A stretch of 31,266 bases of DNA from a virus, in the IMG/VR virus record IMGVR_UViG_3300024520_000333, positions 1-31,266 of that record; one strand, 5' to 3'. Position numbers and translations under genes: made by a program. Shown here piece by piece: positions 1 to 6,364 of this stretch. Every line of letters begins with the position of its first letter. Position 1 is the first letter of the stretch. The notes below the pieces were generated by a model, which ran no database searches, had not been told where the DNA came from, and worked only from the letters and a program-made list of their open reading frames with translations.

Positions 1-53
1 AATCTCCCATCGAATACACATCCGATACACTCAATGAGGGGCCATAATTTAAA

Positions 54-140
54 ATGGATTTAAATCAATTTATGAGAAGACTTAAAGAAAAGTCTATTCA
101 TATGACAAGAGGTGAAAACAATGGTAAAACGTTGGATTAA
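54..140 (+). CDS. possible 28-residue leader peptide
   Basis: A short ATG-initiated reading frame (starts MDLNQFMRRLKEK) of 28 codons. Its end overlaps the start of the HTH-DUF3310 gene, and it carries that gene's GGTG ribosome binding site. I see no family resemblance. It is basic and helical-looking. It fits the overlap style of this genome, but such a short frame could occur by chance. Confidence 0.2.
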   Translation: MDLNQFMRRLKEKSIHMTRGENNGKTLD

Positions 141-630
141 TAGAAAAGAAGTAAAGGAACTGTTTAAGGTAAGCCCAGCAAGGCTTAAGAAACTAGCCCA
201 ATTAAATTTGGTAGAAACTAAGACGGAAAGTGGAAAAAGGGGGCGACCGAGTATATTATACAATACTGCTCAATTGCGAAATTTTCTCAAGAATAGCGAA
301 CCACAACGTAAAGCATTACTAAATATCGTACGGGGGGTCTTGCCCTCAAATGAGGAAAATTTGAAGGCTTGGTCGGCAATTGTAGAAAAAACAGCAGATT
401 TATCGTATACTAAACCATTATCTATTGTTGAAGAAGCACCTGAAGAAAAGGTTAATCATCCGGCTTACTATAATACAGGTAGTATTGAAGTAATTGATGC
501 TATTGATGATTGGGGATTGGACTTTAGCGCAGGTAATGTTGTGAAATACGTTGTTCGTGCGGCACATAAGAATAATCAACAAGAAGATTTAGAAAAGGCT
601 ATGTGGTATATTCAACGCTTGCTTGGTTAA
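121..630 (+). CDS. HTH protein fused to a DUF3310 domain
   Basis: A 169-residue protein. Residues about 4-60 look like a helix-turn-helix/MerR-like reader (INRKEVKELFKVSPARLKKL, then a GKRGRPSILY wing-like segment). Residues about 110-169 match DUF3310, a phage domain once called nucleotide kinase-related: HPAYYNTGSIEVIDAID, then GNVVKYVVRAAHK and EDLEKAMWYIQRL. DUF3310 is common in phages and has no firmly known activity. I chose ATG 121 over the in-frame GTG at 112 because AGGTGAAAACA sits at the right distance. A perfect hairpin covers the stop codon, so transcription may end here before the tRNA region. A DNA-binding reader joined to DUF3310 suggests regulation, but that is inference. Confidence 0.75.
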   Translation: MVKRWINRKEVKELFKVSPARLKKLAQLNLVETKTESGKRGRPSILYNTAQLRNFLKNSEPQRKALLNIVRGVLPSNEENLKAWSAIVEKTADLSYTKPLSIVEEAPEEKVNHPAYYNTGSIEVIDAIDDWGLDFSAGNVVKYVVRAAHKNNQQEDLEKAMWYIQRLLG

Positions 631-637
631 AACCAAG
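622..637 (+). terminator. hairpin over the stop of the DUF3310 gene
   Basis: CTTGGT-TAAA-ACCAAG forms a perfect six-base-pair stem, extendable across the loop edge, exactly over the TAA stop. No long T-run follows, so it may protect the 3' end of the mRNA rather than terminate. Confidence 0.35.
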
Positions 638-850
638 TAACGTGTATTCCACGACAGTTAAGCACAAACTTGGGTGAAAGCACACTTGAGGCTTATTAGG
701 TGAAAACTGAAAGGTTAAAGGTGATTAAGTTTAGTAGCCCGAACCGTGTGATTCTGGTTCAAAAGCAGGTGGAGGCCTGTATAATAGCGAAAATTGCCTC
801 AAGACTGAAACAGGTCCACACAATAGACGCTCGCGGTATAATATACAATA
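638..850. other. non-coding stretch with a candidate structured RNA
   Basis: I find no convincing ORF. The stretch contains repeated GGTGAAA words and a stem in which TGGA-GG-CCTGT (770-780) pairs with ACAGGTCCA (810-818), leaving a two-base GG bulge. TATAATATA at 837-845 lies just before the tRNA-Lys gene, closer than a standard archaeal TATA box would be. It may be a precursor leader or a small RNA. I cannot name a family. Confidence 0.3.
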
Positions 851-1024
851 GGGCCATTGGCGCAGTTAGGTAGCGCATCGGGCTTTTAAGGGGTTTATCG
901 AATAATAAGGAGAAAATCTTTTCCGTACATCGAGATAGTAGTTTCAATTATTTGGTTGTTTCCACTATGAACTTCTTTCCTCGAAGATACCCGATGGTCG
1001 TGGGTTCAAATCCCACATGGCCCT
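851..1024 (+). tRNA. tRNA-Lys(UUU) with 100-nt archaeal intron
   Basis: Exon 1 is 851-888 and exon 2 is 989-1024. The acceptor GGGCCAT pairs with ATGGCCC (1017-1023), the D-stem is GCGC/GCGC, the anticodon stem TCGGG/CCCGA holds loop CTTTTAA with anticodon TTT (885-887), and the T arm is GTGGG-TTCAAAT-CCCAC. The intron at 889-988 sits at the canonical 37/38 position and forms a bulge-helix-bulge: CTTT (883-886) pairs with GAAG (983-986), the three-base bulges are TAA (887-889) and ATA (987-989), and GGGG (890-893) pairs with CCTC (979-982). Splicing needs the host endonuclease. The discriminator is T, unusual for Lys, and no CCA is encoded. Confidence 0.93.
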
Positions 1025-1268
1025 CCTATTCAAAAACATCACATCTTTCCTGAGCATGAAACAAAAGGCTCAATCCTACTCTTTAGAGCAAACTAAAGGT
1101 GAGTCCCAACCTCTACCGAATAGACTTAAAATATGGTATTAATAAAATAAATTTAAAGAAATACTTTAAGCACCTCGGTCTTGATTGATGCAGAGCCTTA
1201 AGGTATTTATATTAAAAAACCATCCTGAATATGATGCTTCATTTTTTTGAAGAAAGTGTTCTATATAC
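1025..1268. other. non-coding spacer between tRNA-Lys and tRNA-Leu
   Basis: I see no ORF with a start and a ribosome binding site. The 5' half has a small GAGC/GCTC hairpin near 1052-1072, and the 3' half holds the long stem-loop listed separately. The rest is AT-rich and I see nothing recognisable in it. Confidence 0.5.
1159..1208 (+). other. 12-bp perfect stem-loop, candidate ncRNA or processing element
   Basis: AAATACTTTAAG (1159-1170) pairs with CTTAAGGTATTT (1197-1208) over all twelve positions with one G-U pair, enclosing a 26-nt loop. It lies about 60 nt before tRNA-Leu. It could be a processing signal, a terminator or a small RNA. No family is recognised. Confidence 0.4.
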
Positions 1269-1353
1269 GCGGGGTTTCCAGAGTGGTCAAATGGGAGAGG
1301 CTTAAGACCTCTTGGATAATCCTTCGCAGGTTCAAATCCTGCACCCCGCACCA
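1269..1353 (+). tRNA. tRNA-Leu(UAA), CCA encoded
   Basis: Acceptor GCGGGGT/ACCCCGC, anticodon arm AGAGG-CTTAAGA-CCTCT with TAA at 1303-1305, a long class II variable arm (TGGATAATCCTTC) and T arm GCAGG-TTCAAAT-CCTGC. The long variable arm confirms Leu. The discriminator is A1350, followed directly by CCA at 1351-1353, so the tail appears to be genomically encoded. Confidence 0.93.
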
Positions 1354-1363
1354 ATTCTTAAAA

Positions 1364-1437
1364 GGACAGTTAGCACAGTCTGGAAGTGCGCCACGCTCAT
1401 AACGTGGTAGTCATTGGTTCAAATCCGATACTGTCCA
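1364..1437 (+). tRNA. tRNA-Met-type (CAU anticodon)
   Basis: Acceptor GGACAGT/ACTGTCC, D arm GCAC/GTGC, anticodon arm CCACG-CTCATAA-CGTGG with CAT, and T arm ATTGG-TTCAAAT-CCGAT. The discriminator is A1437 and no CCA follows. The arm lacks the three G-C pairs of an initiator, so it is either elongator Met or the Ile2 tRNA whose C34 is modified to read AUA. The sequence alone does not decide. Confidence 0.9.
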
Positions 1438-1453
1438 TTAACGAGGCATAAAT

Positions 1454-1555
1454 ATGAGAAATATAATTTTATTTGAGAAAATATTAGATAAAATGGGCGA
1501 AGTAAACTCATTTGATGTTAGATACCAATTAATAATTAGTTGGTGTGTAACATGA
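1454..1555 (+). CDS. 33-residue hypothetical peptide
   Basis: Starts MRNIILFEKILDKMGE. It has ATG with a weak GAGG upstream and a four-base ATGA overlap with the following zinc-ribbon gene, which supports translation. No family is recognised. Confidence 0.4.
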   Translation: MRNIILFEKILDKMGEVNSFDVRYQLIISWCVT

Positions 1556-1683
1556 TATGTTTTAAATGTAAAGAAGAAATGTTTTGTATTGAGACCTTTA
1601 CTCAAGGCCAACAATCAATAGTGGGCTTTGAGTGTAGACCCTGCAAAATAAAGTATGAGGTGAAGAACAATGCCAATGTGTAA
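1552..1683 (+). CDS. 43-residue zinc-ribbon micro-protein
   Basis: Two Cys pairs at residues 3/6 (CFKC) and 28/31 (CRPC), separated by a short beta-rich segment, give a zinc-ribbon layout. It overlaps the gene before by ATGA and the gene after by 14 nt. Function is unknown. It belongs to a set of tiny Cys-pair proteins scattered through the window. Confidence 0.6.
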   Translation: MICFKCKEEMFCIETFTQGQQSIVGFECRPCKIKYEVKNNANV

Positions 1684-1768
1684 AAAATGTTCTTGCACCC
1701 GATTTATTGGGCATGGTAACAAAGTATATTGTGTTAATTGTAATGAGGTGATAAAATGGCTGAATTAA
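1670..1768 (+). CDS. 32-residue zinc-ribbon micro-protein
   Basis: CKKC (residues 4-7, plus C9) and CVNC (residues 21-24) around a short turn give a minimal zinc ribbon. It overlaps both neighbours, and the AGGTGA before the next gene lies inside it. Function is unknown. Confidence 0.5.
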   Translation: MPMCKKCSCTRFIGHGNKVYCVNCNEVIKWLN

Positions 1769-2001
1769 ATGACCATCAAGATAGTGAACATTTTTTATAT
1801 GATAAATCTTGGAAAGAAATTGAAGATATGTTAGACGATGCCGAACGTCGGTTAAACTATCATCTAACTAAAATCAGTCGAAAGAACATTTCTAAGAAAC
1901 AACAAGTTTATCACTTGAGGAACTACAAGGCTCTTCAAGGGGTAATCAAAACACTTCGATGGGTATTGGGTGACATTAGCATTCAAGACCCATTAGAATA
2001 A
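1756..2001 (+). CDS. 81-residue hypothetical, helical
   Basis: Begins MAELNDHQDSEHFLYDKSWK. The body is strongly helical and charged (EIEDMLDDAERRLNYHLTKI and onward), probably a helical hairpin or coiled coil, with no Cys or membrane segment. The start follows GAGGTGATAAA at good spacing. No family is recognised. Confidence 0.6.
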   Translation: MAELNDHQDSEHFLYDKSWKEIEDMLDDAERRLNYHLTKISRKNISKKQQVYHLRNYKALQGVIKTLRWVLGDISIQDPLE

Positions 2002-2014
2002 AAAGGTGAAAAAA

Positions 2015-2206
2015 ATGAACGTAGAAGAAGTAACAATAATTGTGGCTATGGTTATGTCCGTAATGCCAGTAATGTGGATTGCCTATCTATACTATAGATT
2101 GGAAATCAATAAACTAAAACTTGCTGTTAAGATTGAACAGACACGTTCTGAAACAAATTTAGTAGTTTCGGAAACAAAGCCTACACTATTCCCTGAACAG
2201 GAGTAA
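2015..2206 (+). CDS. 63-residue single-pass membrane protein
   Basis: Starts MNVEEV, then a hydrophobic helix at about residues 7-27 (VTIIVAMVMSVMPVMWIAYL), then a charged helical tail. ATG 2015 is preferred over GTG 2006 because the GGTG at 2005-2008 serves as its ribosome binding site. It probably sits in the host membrane. Its role is unknown. Confidence 0.6.
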   Translation: MNVEEVTIIVAMVMSVMPVMWIAYLYYRLEINKLKLAVKIEQTRSETNLVVSETKPTLFPEQE

Positions 2207-2217
2207 TGTAGCAATTT

Positions 2218-2294
2218 GGGCATATAATGTAGTTTGGAAATCATTTTGGCCTTCTAAGCCGAGAACAGGGGTTCAAATCCTCTTATGCCCGCCA
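2218..2294 (+). tRNA. tRNA-Arg(UCU), CCA encoded
   Basis: Acceptor GGGCATA/TATGCCC, anticodon arm TTGGC-CTTCTAA-GCCGA with TCT, and T arm AGGGG-TTCAAAT-CCTCT. The D arm is weak (ATG/CAT). G2291 is the discriminator, and CCA follows at 2292-2294. It reads AGA, which is frequent in the AT-rich genes of this window, so a codon-supply role is plausible. Confidence 0.88.
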
Positions 2295-2310
2295 AACTAA
2301 AGAAAAAGAG

Positions 2311-2688
2311 ATGAATAGAATGATGAATGAACAGACAGAAAAAAGAACACTTGAATTTAATTGTATCAGAGTTTATGATTTAAGAAGACTAACTGCAAAT
2401 CCAACCACAGATTCATATGTGGTTTCATATCATTTGCAGAAAAGAATTGATACACATACTTTATGTGGATATAAAACAGATACATGGAGAAAGACAGGTA
2501 AATGGATTAATGCCAGTGAAGCCTTATTTGTGGATTCTCCTACGGAGAGAGACTCAATTTGTTTCAGATGTTTGAGACTTTGGGCAGTTAAAAATCGACT
2601 CCAATACCCTCGGCTATGGATGACTGGTCGAATTGAAAATGAAGAATATCGAAATGAACATTCAGGATTTCGAGTTAAAGAGAAGTGA
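2311..2688 (+). CDS. 125-residue hypothetical with Cys pairs
   Basis: The first gene after tRNA-Arg. It has a beta-rich N-terminal part (LEFNCIRVYDLRRL), a central HTLCGYKTDTW segment and CFRCLRLW near residue 90, which together could bind one zinc. Several ATGs (2311, 2320, 2323) are possible starts and no strong ribosome binding site decides. No family is recognised. Confidence 0.6.
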   Translation: MNRMMNEQTEKRTLEFNCIRVYDLRRLTANPTTDSYVVSYHLQKRIDTHTLCGYKTDTWRKTGKWINASEALFVDSPTERDSICFRCLRLWAVKNRLQYPRLWMTGRIENEEYRNEHSGFRVKEK

Positions 2689-2694
2689 TGATAA

Positions 2695-2943
2695 ATGAGA
2701 AGAATGAATAAAGAAACAGCAGGTGTATATGCAACATATAATTGCCAATTGTATTTTAATGTAGAAAATGTAGATAAAGAACAAGTAGTAGATTGGTGGA
2801 TTAAGCATGGAACGATGTATTTGAAACTAAAAGACGATAGTGTTATTACTATTGACGGTGGTGATATTGAAATAGATTACGGGTGGCCTATGTCTGAATG
2901 TGAATATGATATAGACTTTATCGAATTAGAGGTGCATGACTAA
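2695..2943 (+). CDS. 82-residue hypothetical, acidic
   Basis: Begins MRRMNKETAGVYATYNCQLY (an internal ATG at 2704 is the alternative). The C-terminal half is rich in Asp/Glu (DDSVITIDGGDIEIDYGWPM). It looks like a small beta protein. The stop overlaps the next start as TAATG. No family is recognised. Confidence 0.6.
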   Translation: MRRMNKETAGVYATYNCQLYFNVENVDKEQVVDWWIKHGTMYLKLKDDSVITIDGGDIEIDYGWPMSECEYDIDFIELEVHD

Positions 2944-3188
2944 TGAGCGTAGTAGAATTTAGAATAATTAATGATATGGGATTGCCTCCTATTGTTATAA
3001 CCATGAATGACGATGATGAGGTAAAAGTAGTATTAAATACTTATCACCGATTATGGCTTTCTTTGAATAGAAAACTTATTGGTGGAAGTGCAGAAGCATT
3101 GTTTGAAAAGATTGACATGATTTTATCTAGTTATCTAGAAGAACAATATCGCTTTGAAAAAGAGGATAGGGATTTTAATGAAGTGTAA
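2943..3188 (+). CDS. 81-residue hypothetical
   Basis: Starts MSVVEFRIINDMGLPPIVIT. A short beta-rich N-terminus is followed by helices, including a charged C-terminal helix (SSYLEEQYRFEKEDRDF). It overlaps the DnaJ-type zinc-finger gene by 11 nt. No family is recognised. Confidence 0.6.
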   Translation: MSVVEFRIINDMGLPPIVITMNDDDEVKVVLNTYHRLWLSLNRKLIGGSAEALFEKIDMILSSYLEEQYRFEKEDRDFNEV

Positions 3189-3573
3189 GGCTTGCGAAGG
3201 CGTAGGTTCATTTGAAGTCTTAGAAAAAGGTATCTCGTATAAGAATGCGTGTTATCTATGTGAAGGTGTAGGCGAAACTACTATTTGTAAAAAATGTAAT
3301 GGTTTAGGAGAATTTATTTCTAATAATCGTTTTACTCCTTGTATGGCTTGCCGAGGCAACGGACACTCCCCAAAGATTGAATACGTGTGCCGACTATGCG
3401 ATAATACGCGAGTAGTATATGTTGATAATAAACTTCCGTGGGAAGAAGACGCTATATTGGAAAAAGAAATGTGTGATTGTTCAATTCAAGAACACATGAT
3501 TGATGAAAAAGGAAATAACACAAAGTATTTTTACGAAATACACAATGTAAGGAGGAATTATAATGGAGTTTGA
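3178..3573 (+). CDS. DnaJ-type zinc-finger protein
   Basis: 131 residues with four CxxCxGxG-like repeats: CKACEGVG, CYLCEGVG, CKKCNGLG and CMACRGNG, followed by CRLCDN and a CDC. This is the cysteine-rich zinc-finger repeat of DnaJ/Hsp40, here without a J domain or a DnaJ C-terminal domain. In DnaJ the repeat binds unfolded protein and supports disulfide chemistry. Stand-alone versions act as small chaperones or scaffolds. ATG 3178 is chosen because the repeat begins there. The upstream in-frame TTG at 3154 would add eight residues inside the preceding gene. The window also has its own GroES/GroEL pair, so a folding role is plausible but unproven. Confidence 0.8.
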   Translation: MKCKACEGVGSFEVLEKGISYKNACYLCEGVGETTICKKCNGLGEFISNNRFTPCMACRGNGHSPKIEYVCRLCDNTRVVYVDNKLPWEEDAILEKEMCDCSIQEHMIDEKGNNTKYFYEIHNVRRNYNGV

Positions 3574-4819
3574 AGAAGTATTACCTAGAAGGTCGTTGAA
3601 AGAAGGACGTTGGGATAAAATATTGAAAGCACGAATGATAGAGTTATCCGTAGCAGATAACTATGATGATTGTAAGCATGAATGGATTGTTACCGGCGAA
3701 ACTTGGTATATTCCTTTTGTTGAAGAAGCGGGTATGGTTTTACCTGATTATCATAATGTTCATGCTCATGAATGTCTTTGTGGTCATCCTATTGTTTGGC
3801 ATTTTGAGATTGAAAATACTGAGAATGGTCATAAGGATATTGTGGGTTCAGAACATATTGAATCATACATGGTCATTAGACATTTAGAGGCTAAGGGCAT
3901 TGACCCTACTACTATTACTGAAGACATGATTGATAAGTGGGTTTCAGAACAAATTAAATCGCTTAAGGCTAAATGGTGGTGGGACTTGCATGGTGAACAA
4001 TTTGAAGAATGGTTTGCTCATATTTCTGATTTAGATTTGCGTGTGAATGTTAGGCCTAAAGGTCGTCGTTGGGACTATTCAACTCGTCAATATGAAAATG
4101 AACACGTTATTCGTAAGCGAGCCGAAGGTAAGTTTGGACAACCCGGATATAAAATGGCTAGTATTGTTTGGCGATGGAATCATGAAGATAATACTCGGAA
4201 TCAAAGAGATGGTCGAGGCTATCCTAATGAACGCTTGTGGAATGATTTACAAATGTTCTATATTACAGCACAGCGCCATATAACACGTCTTAATGAAGAG
4301 GATGAAAAAAGAGCAGCCCGGCTTGAACTTCTTAAGGAGCAAGAGCGTATAAATGAACTTGCTAGACAAGAGAGATTAGAGGCTAGTCGAATCTTTAGAG
4401 AAGAGGCTCGACAAAGAAGAGAAAAGAACGATGCAAAGGAAGCAGAATTAGATGGGGCGCGTGAACAAAAGCGACTCAATCGAGCAATTGCTGCTAGAAT
4501 TAACAATGAAGGGGCAGACGAGAAGTTTTCCGATGCTTGTGAATACTATGACATTCCTACTTTCTCTGCTCAACTTGGTCATAATGATTGGGAGAGAACT
4601 TTTTTGTCTGATATGATTACACAACTTTCAGATGGAAAGGATTTGTCAGAAGCACAACTGAATCGGTTGCGAAAGATTGTAATTGATGAACCGTTACCTG
4701 CTACTGATAAGCAGATTTGGTATATTAAGAAATTAGCAGTAGATGGATATACTCCCCCGGAGGGATTAACTCGGACTGAGGCTAGTATTCTAATTAATGA
4801 ATTAAAGGGGGGTGAATAA
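3563..4819 (+). CDS. 418-residue zinc-binding and coiled-coil protein
   Basis: Not a named family to me. The N-terminal third has a probable zinc site: CKH near residue 37, then HNVHAHECLCGHPIVWHFEI around 64-82 and an NGHKDIVGSEHIESYM segment. This recalls phage domains in which a CxCG knuckle is followed by a G-S-E-H helix. Residues about 235-305 form a long Arg/Glu-rich coiled coil. The last 45 residues contain ATDKQIWYIKKLAVDG and LTRTEASILINEL, a short repeat-like C-terminal motif I associate with phage-encoded DNA-processing proteins. It overlaps the previous gene by 11 nt and has GGAGGAATTATA before the ATG. Confidence 0.65.
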   Translation: MEFEEVLPRRSLKEGRWDKILKARMIELSVADNYDDCKHEWIVTGETWYIPFVEEAGMVLPDYHNVHAHECLCGHPIVWHFEIENTENGHKDIVGSEHIESYMVIRHLEAKGIDPTTITEDMIDKWVSEQIKSLKAKWWWDLHGEQFEEWFAHISDLDLRVNVRPKGRRWDYSTRQYENEHVIRKRAEGKFGQPGYKMASIVWRWNHEDNTRNQRDGRGYPNERLWNDLQMFYITAQRHITRLNEEDEKRAARLELLKEQERINELARQERLEASRIFREEARQRREKNDAKEAELDGAREQKRLNRAIAARINNEGADEKFSDACEYYDIPTFSAQLGHNDWERTFLSDMITQLSDGKDLSEAQLNRLRKIVIDEPLPATDKQIWYIKKLAVDGYTPPEGLTRTEASILINELKGGE

Positions 4820-4821
4820 TT

Positions 4822-4887
4822 ATGTTTGGACTATGGACTTTATTAAAAGCTATTTTGAGTGTAATGGATGACACAATTGGTGAGTAA
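4822..4887 (+). CDS. possible 21-residue hydrophobic peptide
   Basis: MFGLWTLLKAILSVMDDTIG plus Glu, preceded by GGGGTGAATAATT at good spacing. It ends two nucleotides before the ATG of the next gene. The strong ribosome binding site argues for translation, and its length argues for caution. Confidence 0.4.
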   Translation: MFGLWTLLKAILSVMDDTIGE

Positions 4888-4888
4888 G

Positions 4889-6061
4889 ATGTTTTATGTT
4901 GTATGGATATGTAAATCTGTGTCTTCTAATATGAAGAGTAAAAAGGCTTGTGGAAGGCATACTGTTGCTTATTCACTATTTAATCCTCTTTTAAATCCAA
5001 AGAAGATATTAAAGACTTGTGTTTGTGGAAAAAAGACTTCTGTGAGCGTGTTGAACAAAACTTTAGTCCCAATTATTTTTGAATCATCTAATGGTGCTAA
5101 AAAGTGGATGACTGAAGTAAATGAGTTTAATAATATTCTTCCAATGCAAAAAGTAAATCCTAATTACAATTATGTATGGAGATGTGTGCAATCGCCAAAC
5201 GCACGTATAACTGCTAAGAAAGGGTGTTTGAAGTATCAGTATGCAAAATCAGAGGAAAATCCTTTGCTGAAAACTGAAAGGACTGTGAAAAAATGTTGGT
5301 ATTGTAGTAAAAGGACCGTCATGAATATGAAAAGTGGGTCATTAATCCCAATGTTATTTGATAGTAGGCACCATGCTAAAAAATGGGTAAATACTATGAA
5401 TTCATTAGAGGAAGTAGAAGAACCGATTGTCACAAATGAAACTATGGATATTCACACAGCAAAAATATATTCGGCTTTCGCTAGAGCAAATAAAAATAAA
5501 GATGGTTGGGTGTTAAAGCGAAATATTAGGGATTTGGCATTTGTTTATGAAAACATGGCCCATGCGTCTTTTTATAGACATTGGAAAAAGATTAGTGACG
5601 ATTTTGATGTGATGAAAGATGGTAGAAATGTTCATATTAGAATGAAACGTATTAATACTGATGTTATGGTTTTGGAAAAAGATAATGAACATATTTCTAA
5701 GGAAGTATTAAAAATGATTAAAAAACTTAATAATGCAAAAAATGATAATTATGTGTTACGGAAACAAATAACAGAGTTAAAAGAAACAATAGACAAGTTA
5801 AATATAGATTTGCTTGATAAAGAGGCGACTAAAGAACAATGGACACCATTAGTTACGCAAACAGTAGCCGAGAATCAAATGTTGCGTTTAAGGATAAATG
5901 AATATGAAGCCCTCCTTAAACACTATGAACAGACTATGGCTGTGCTATTGGAGAGAATGATAACAGAACGGGGGGTCTTAAATACCCCTGTAACCACGGA
6001 AAATCGCGCCGAAAGCGGGGGAATCGTGGAAAGGGCGACACAAAATGAGGTGAACAAATGA
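4889..6061 (+). CDS. 390-residue protein with duplicated zinc-ribbon-like domain and coiled coil
   Basis: Two copies of one domain are visible at residues about 2-78 and 94-171. Both run YVWxC, KKxC, NPLL, a CxC or CxxC knuckle (C44/C46; C136/C139), KxTxxxxxxxxLxPxxF, then AKKWxxxxN. Four Cys per copy suggest one zinc each. Residues about 190-255 look like a basic helical reader domain, and about 260-360 are a coiled coil (KDNEHISKEVLKMIKKLNNA). The tail is low-complexity. No named family is recognised. ATG 4889 follows GGTGAGTAAG. The upstream in-frame ATG at 4868 would overlap the 21-residue peptide. The 3' end overlaps the ubiquitin-like gene by ATGA. Confidence 0.65.
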   Translation: MFYVVWICKSVSSNMKSKKACGRHTVAYSLFNPLLNPKKILKTCVCGKKTSVSVLNKTLVPIIFESSNGAKKWMTEVNEFNNILPMQKVNPNYNYVWRCVQSPNARITAKKGCLKYQYAKSEENPLLKTERTVKKCWYCSKRTVMNMKSGSLIPMLFDSRHHAKKWVNTMNSLEEVEEPIVTNETMDIHTAKIYSAFARANKNKDGWVLKRNIRDLAFVYENMAHASFYRHWKKISDDFDVMKDGRNVHIRMKRINTDVMVLEKDNEHISKEVLKMIKKLNNAKNDNYVLRKQITELKETIDKLNIDLLDKEATKEQWTPLVTQTVAENQMLRLRINEYEALLKHYEQTMAVLLERMITERGVLNTPVTTENRAESGGIVERATQNEVNK

Positions 6062-6258
6062 AATTGAGAATTTTGAACGAAACCGGACATACTGAATTAG
6101 TAGTTAACACAAGCGAAGTAATTGACCAAATTAATGACCACCCGACACATTGGGTGTTTGTTGATGGCGAGATGGTTTCCCGTGAAACAGTTAATACTGT
6201 GAATTGGGATGAAGTCGAGCAAGTAGATTTAACCCCCGCAATTGTTGGTGGGTATTAA
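6058..6258 (+). CDS. ubiquitin-like beta-grasp protein ending in GGY
   Basis: 66 residues whose order fits a beta-grasp fold: strand MKLRILNETG, strand HTELVVNT, helix SEVIDQINDH, strand WVFVDGEMVS, then NWDEVEQVDLTPAIVGGY. The end matches the ThiS/MoaD/SAMP/phage-Ubl pattern in which a D-x-V-x-L-x-P-A-I-x-G-G tail is adenylated by an E1-like enzyme. The extra Tyr after Gly-Gly would have to be removed first. The same window encodes a ThiF/E1-like protein (12182-12748) and a JAMM protease (13447-13935), which supports this reading. It could be a protein modifier or a sulfur carrier. It is the last gene before two hairpins and overlaps the upstream gene by ATGA. Confidence 0.7.
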   Translation: MKLRILNETGHTELVVNTSEVIDQINDHPTHWVFVDGEMVSRETVNTVNWDEVEQVDLTPAIVGGY

Positions 6259-6271
6259 TCTATGATGTGGG

Positions 6272-6297
6272 GAGAGGACAGTTAATTCTGTCCTCTC
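6272..6297 (+). terminator. perfect 10-bp hairpin after the Ubl gene
   Basis: GAGAGGACAG-TTAATT-CTGTCCTCTC, a perfect ten-pair stem with a six-base loop, 13 nt after the stop of the ubiquitin-like gene. Only short T-tracts follow (TTCATTTCT). It is the best candidate transcript end in the window. Confidence 0.6.
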
Positions 6298-6313
6298 TTC
6301 ATTTCTAAATAAA

Positions 6314-6337
6314 TGGACTACTCTTCGGGGTAATCCA
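6314..6337 (+). promoter_or_regulatory. UUCG-capped hairpin in the leader of the RNR operon
   Basis: TGGACTACTC-TTCG-GGGTAATCCA forms a ten-position stem with one C-A mismatch and one U-G pair, closed by a UUCG tetraloop. It lies between the first hairpin and the GGGGG ribosome binding site of the 6365 gene. It may be a second terminator or an mRNA leader element. Confidence 0.45.
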
Positions 6338-6364
6338 TGTATTTTAATTTAGAGAGGGGGAAAT

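Noticed and set aside
745-780. An additional tRNA T-arm (GGTTCAAAA)
   Set aside because: The stems around it do not pair, and no acceptor or anticodon arm can be built around it.
837-845. TATAATATA as the tRNA-Lys promoter
   Set aside because: It lies about 10 bases before the tRNA, not at the -26 position of an archaeal TATA box, so I did not call it as a promoter.
4258-4506. A serine-rich reading frame on the minus strand
   Set aside because: It mirrors the Arg/Glu-rich coiled-coil codons of the 3563-4819 gene. It has no ribosome binding site and opposes the direction of all other genes.
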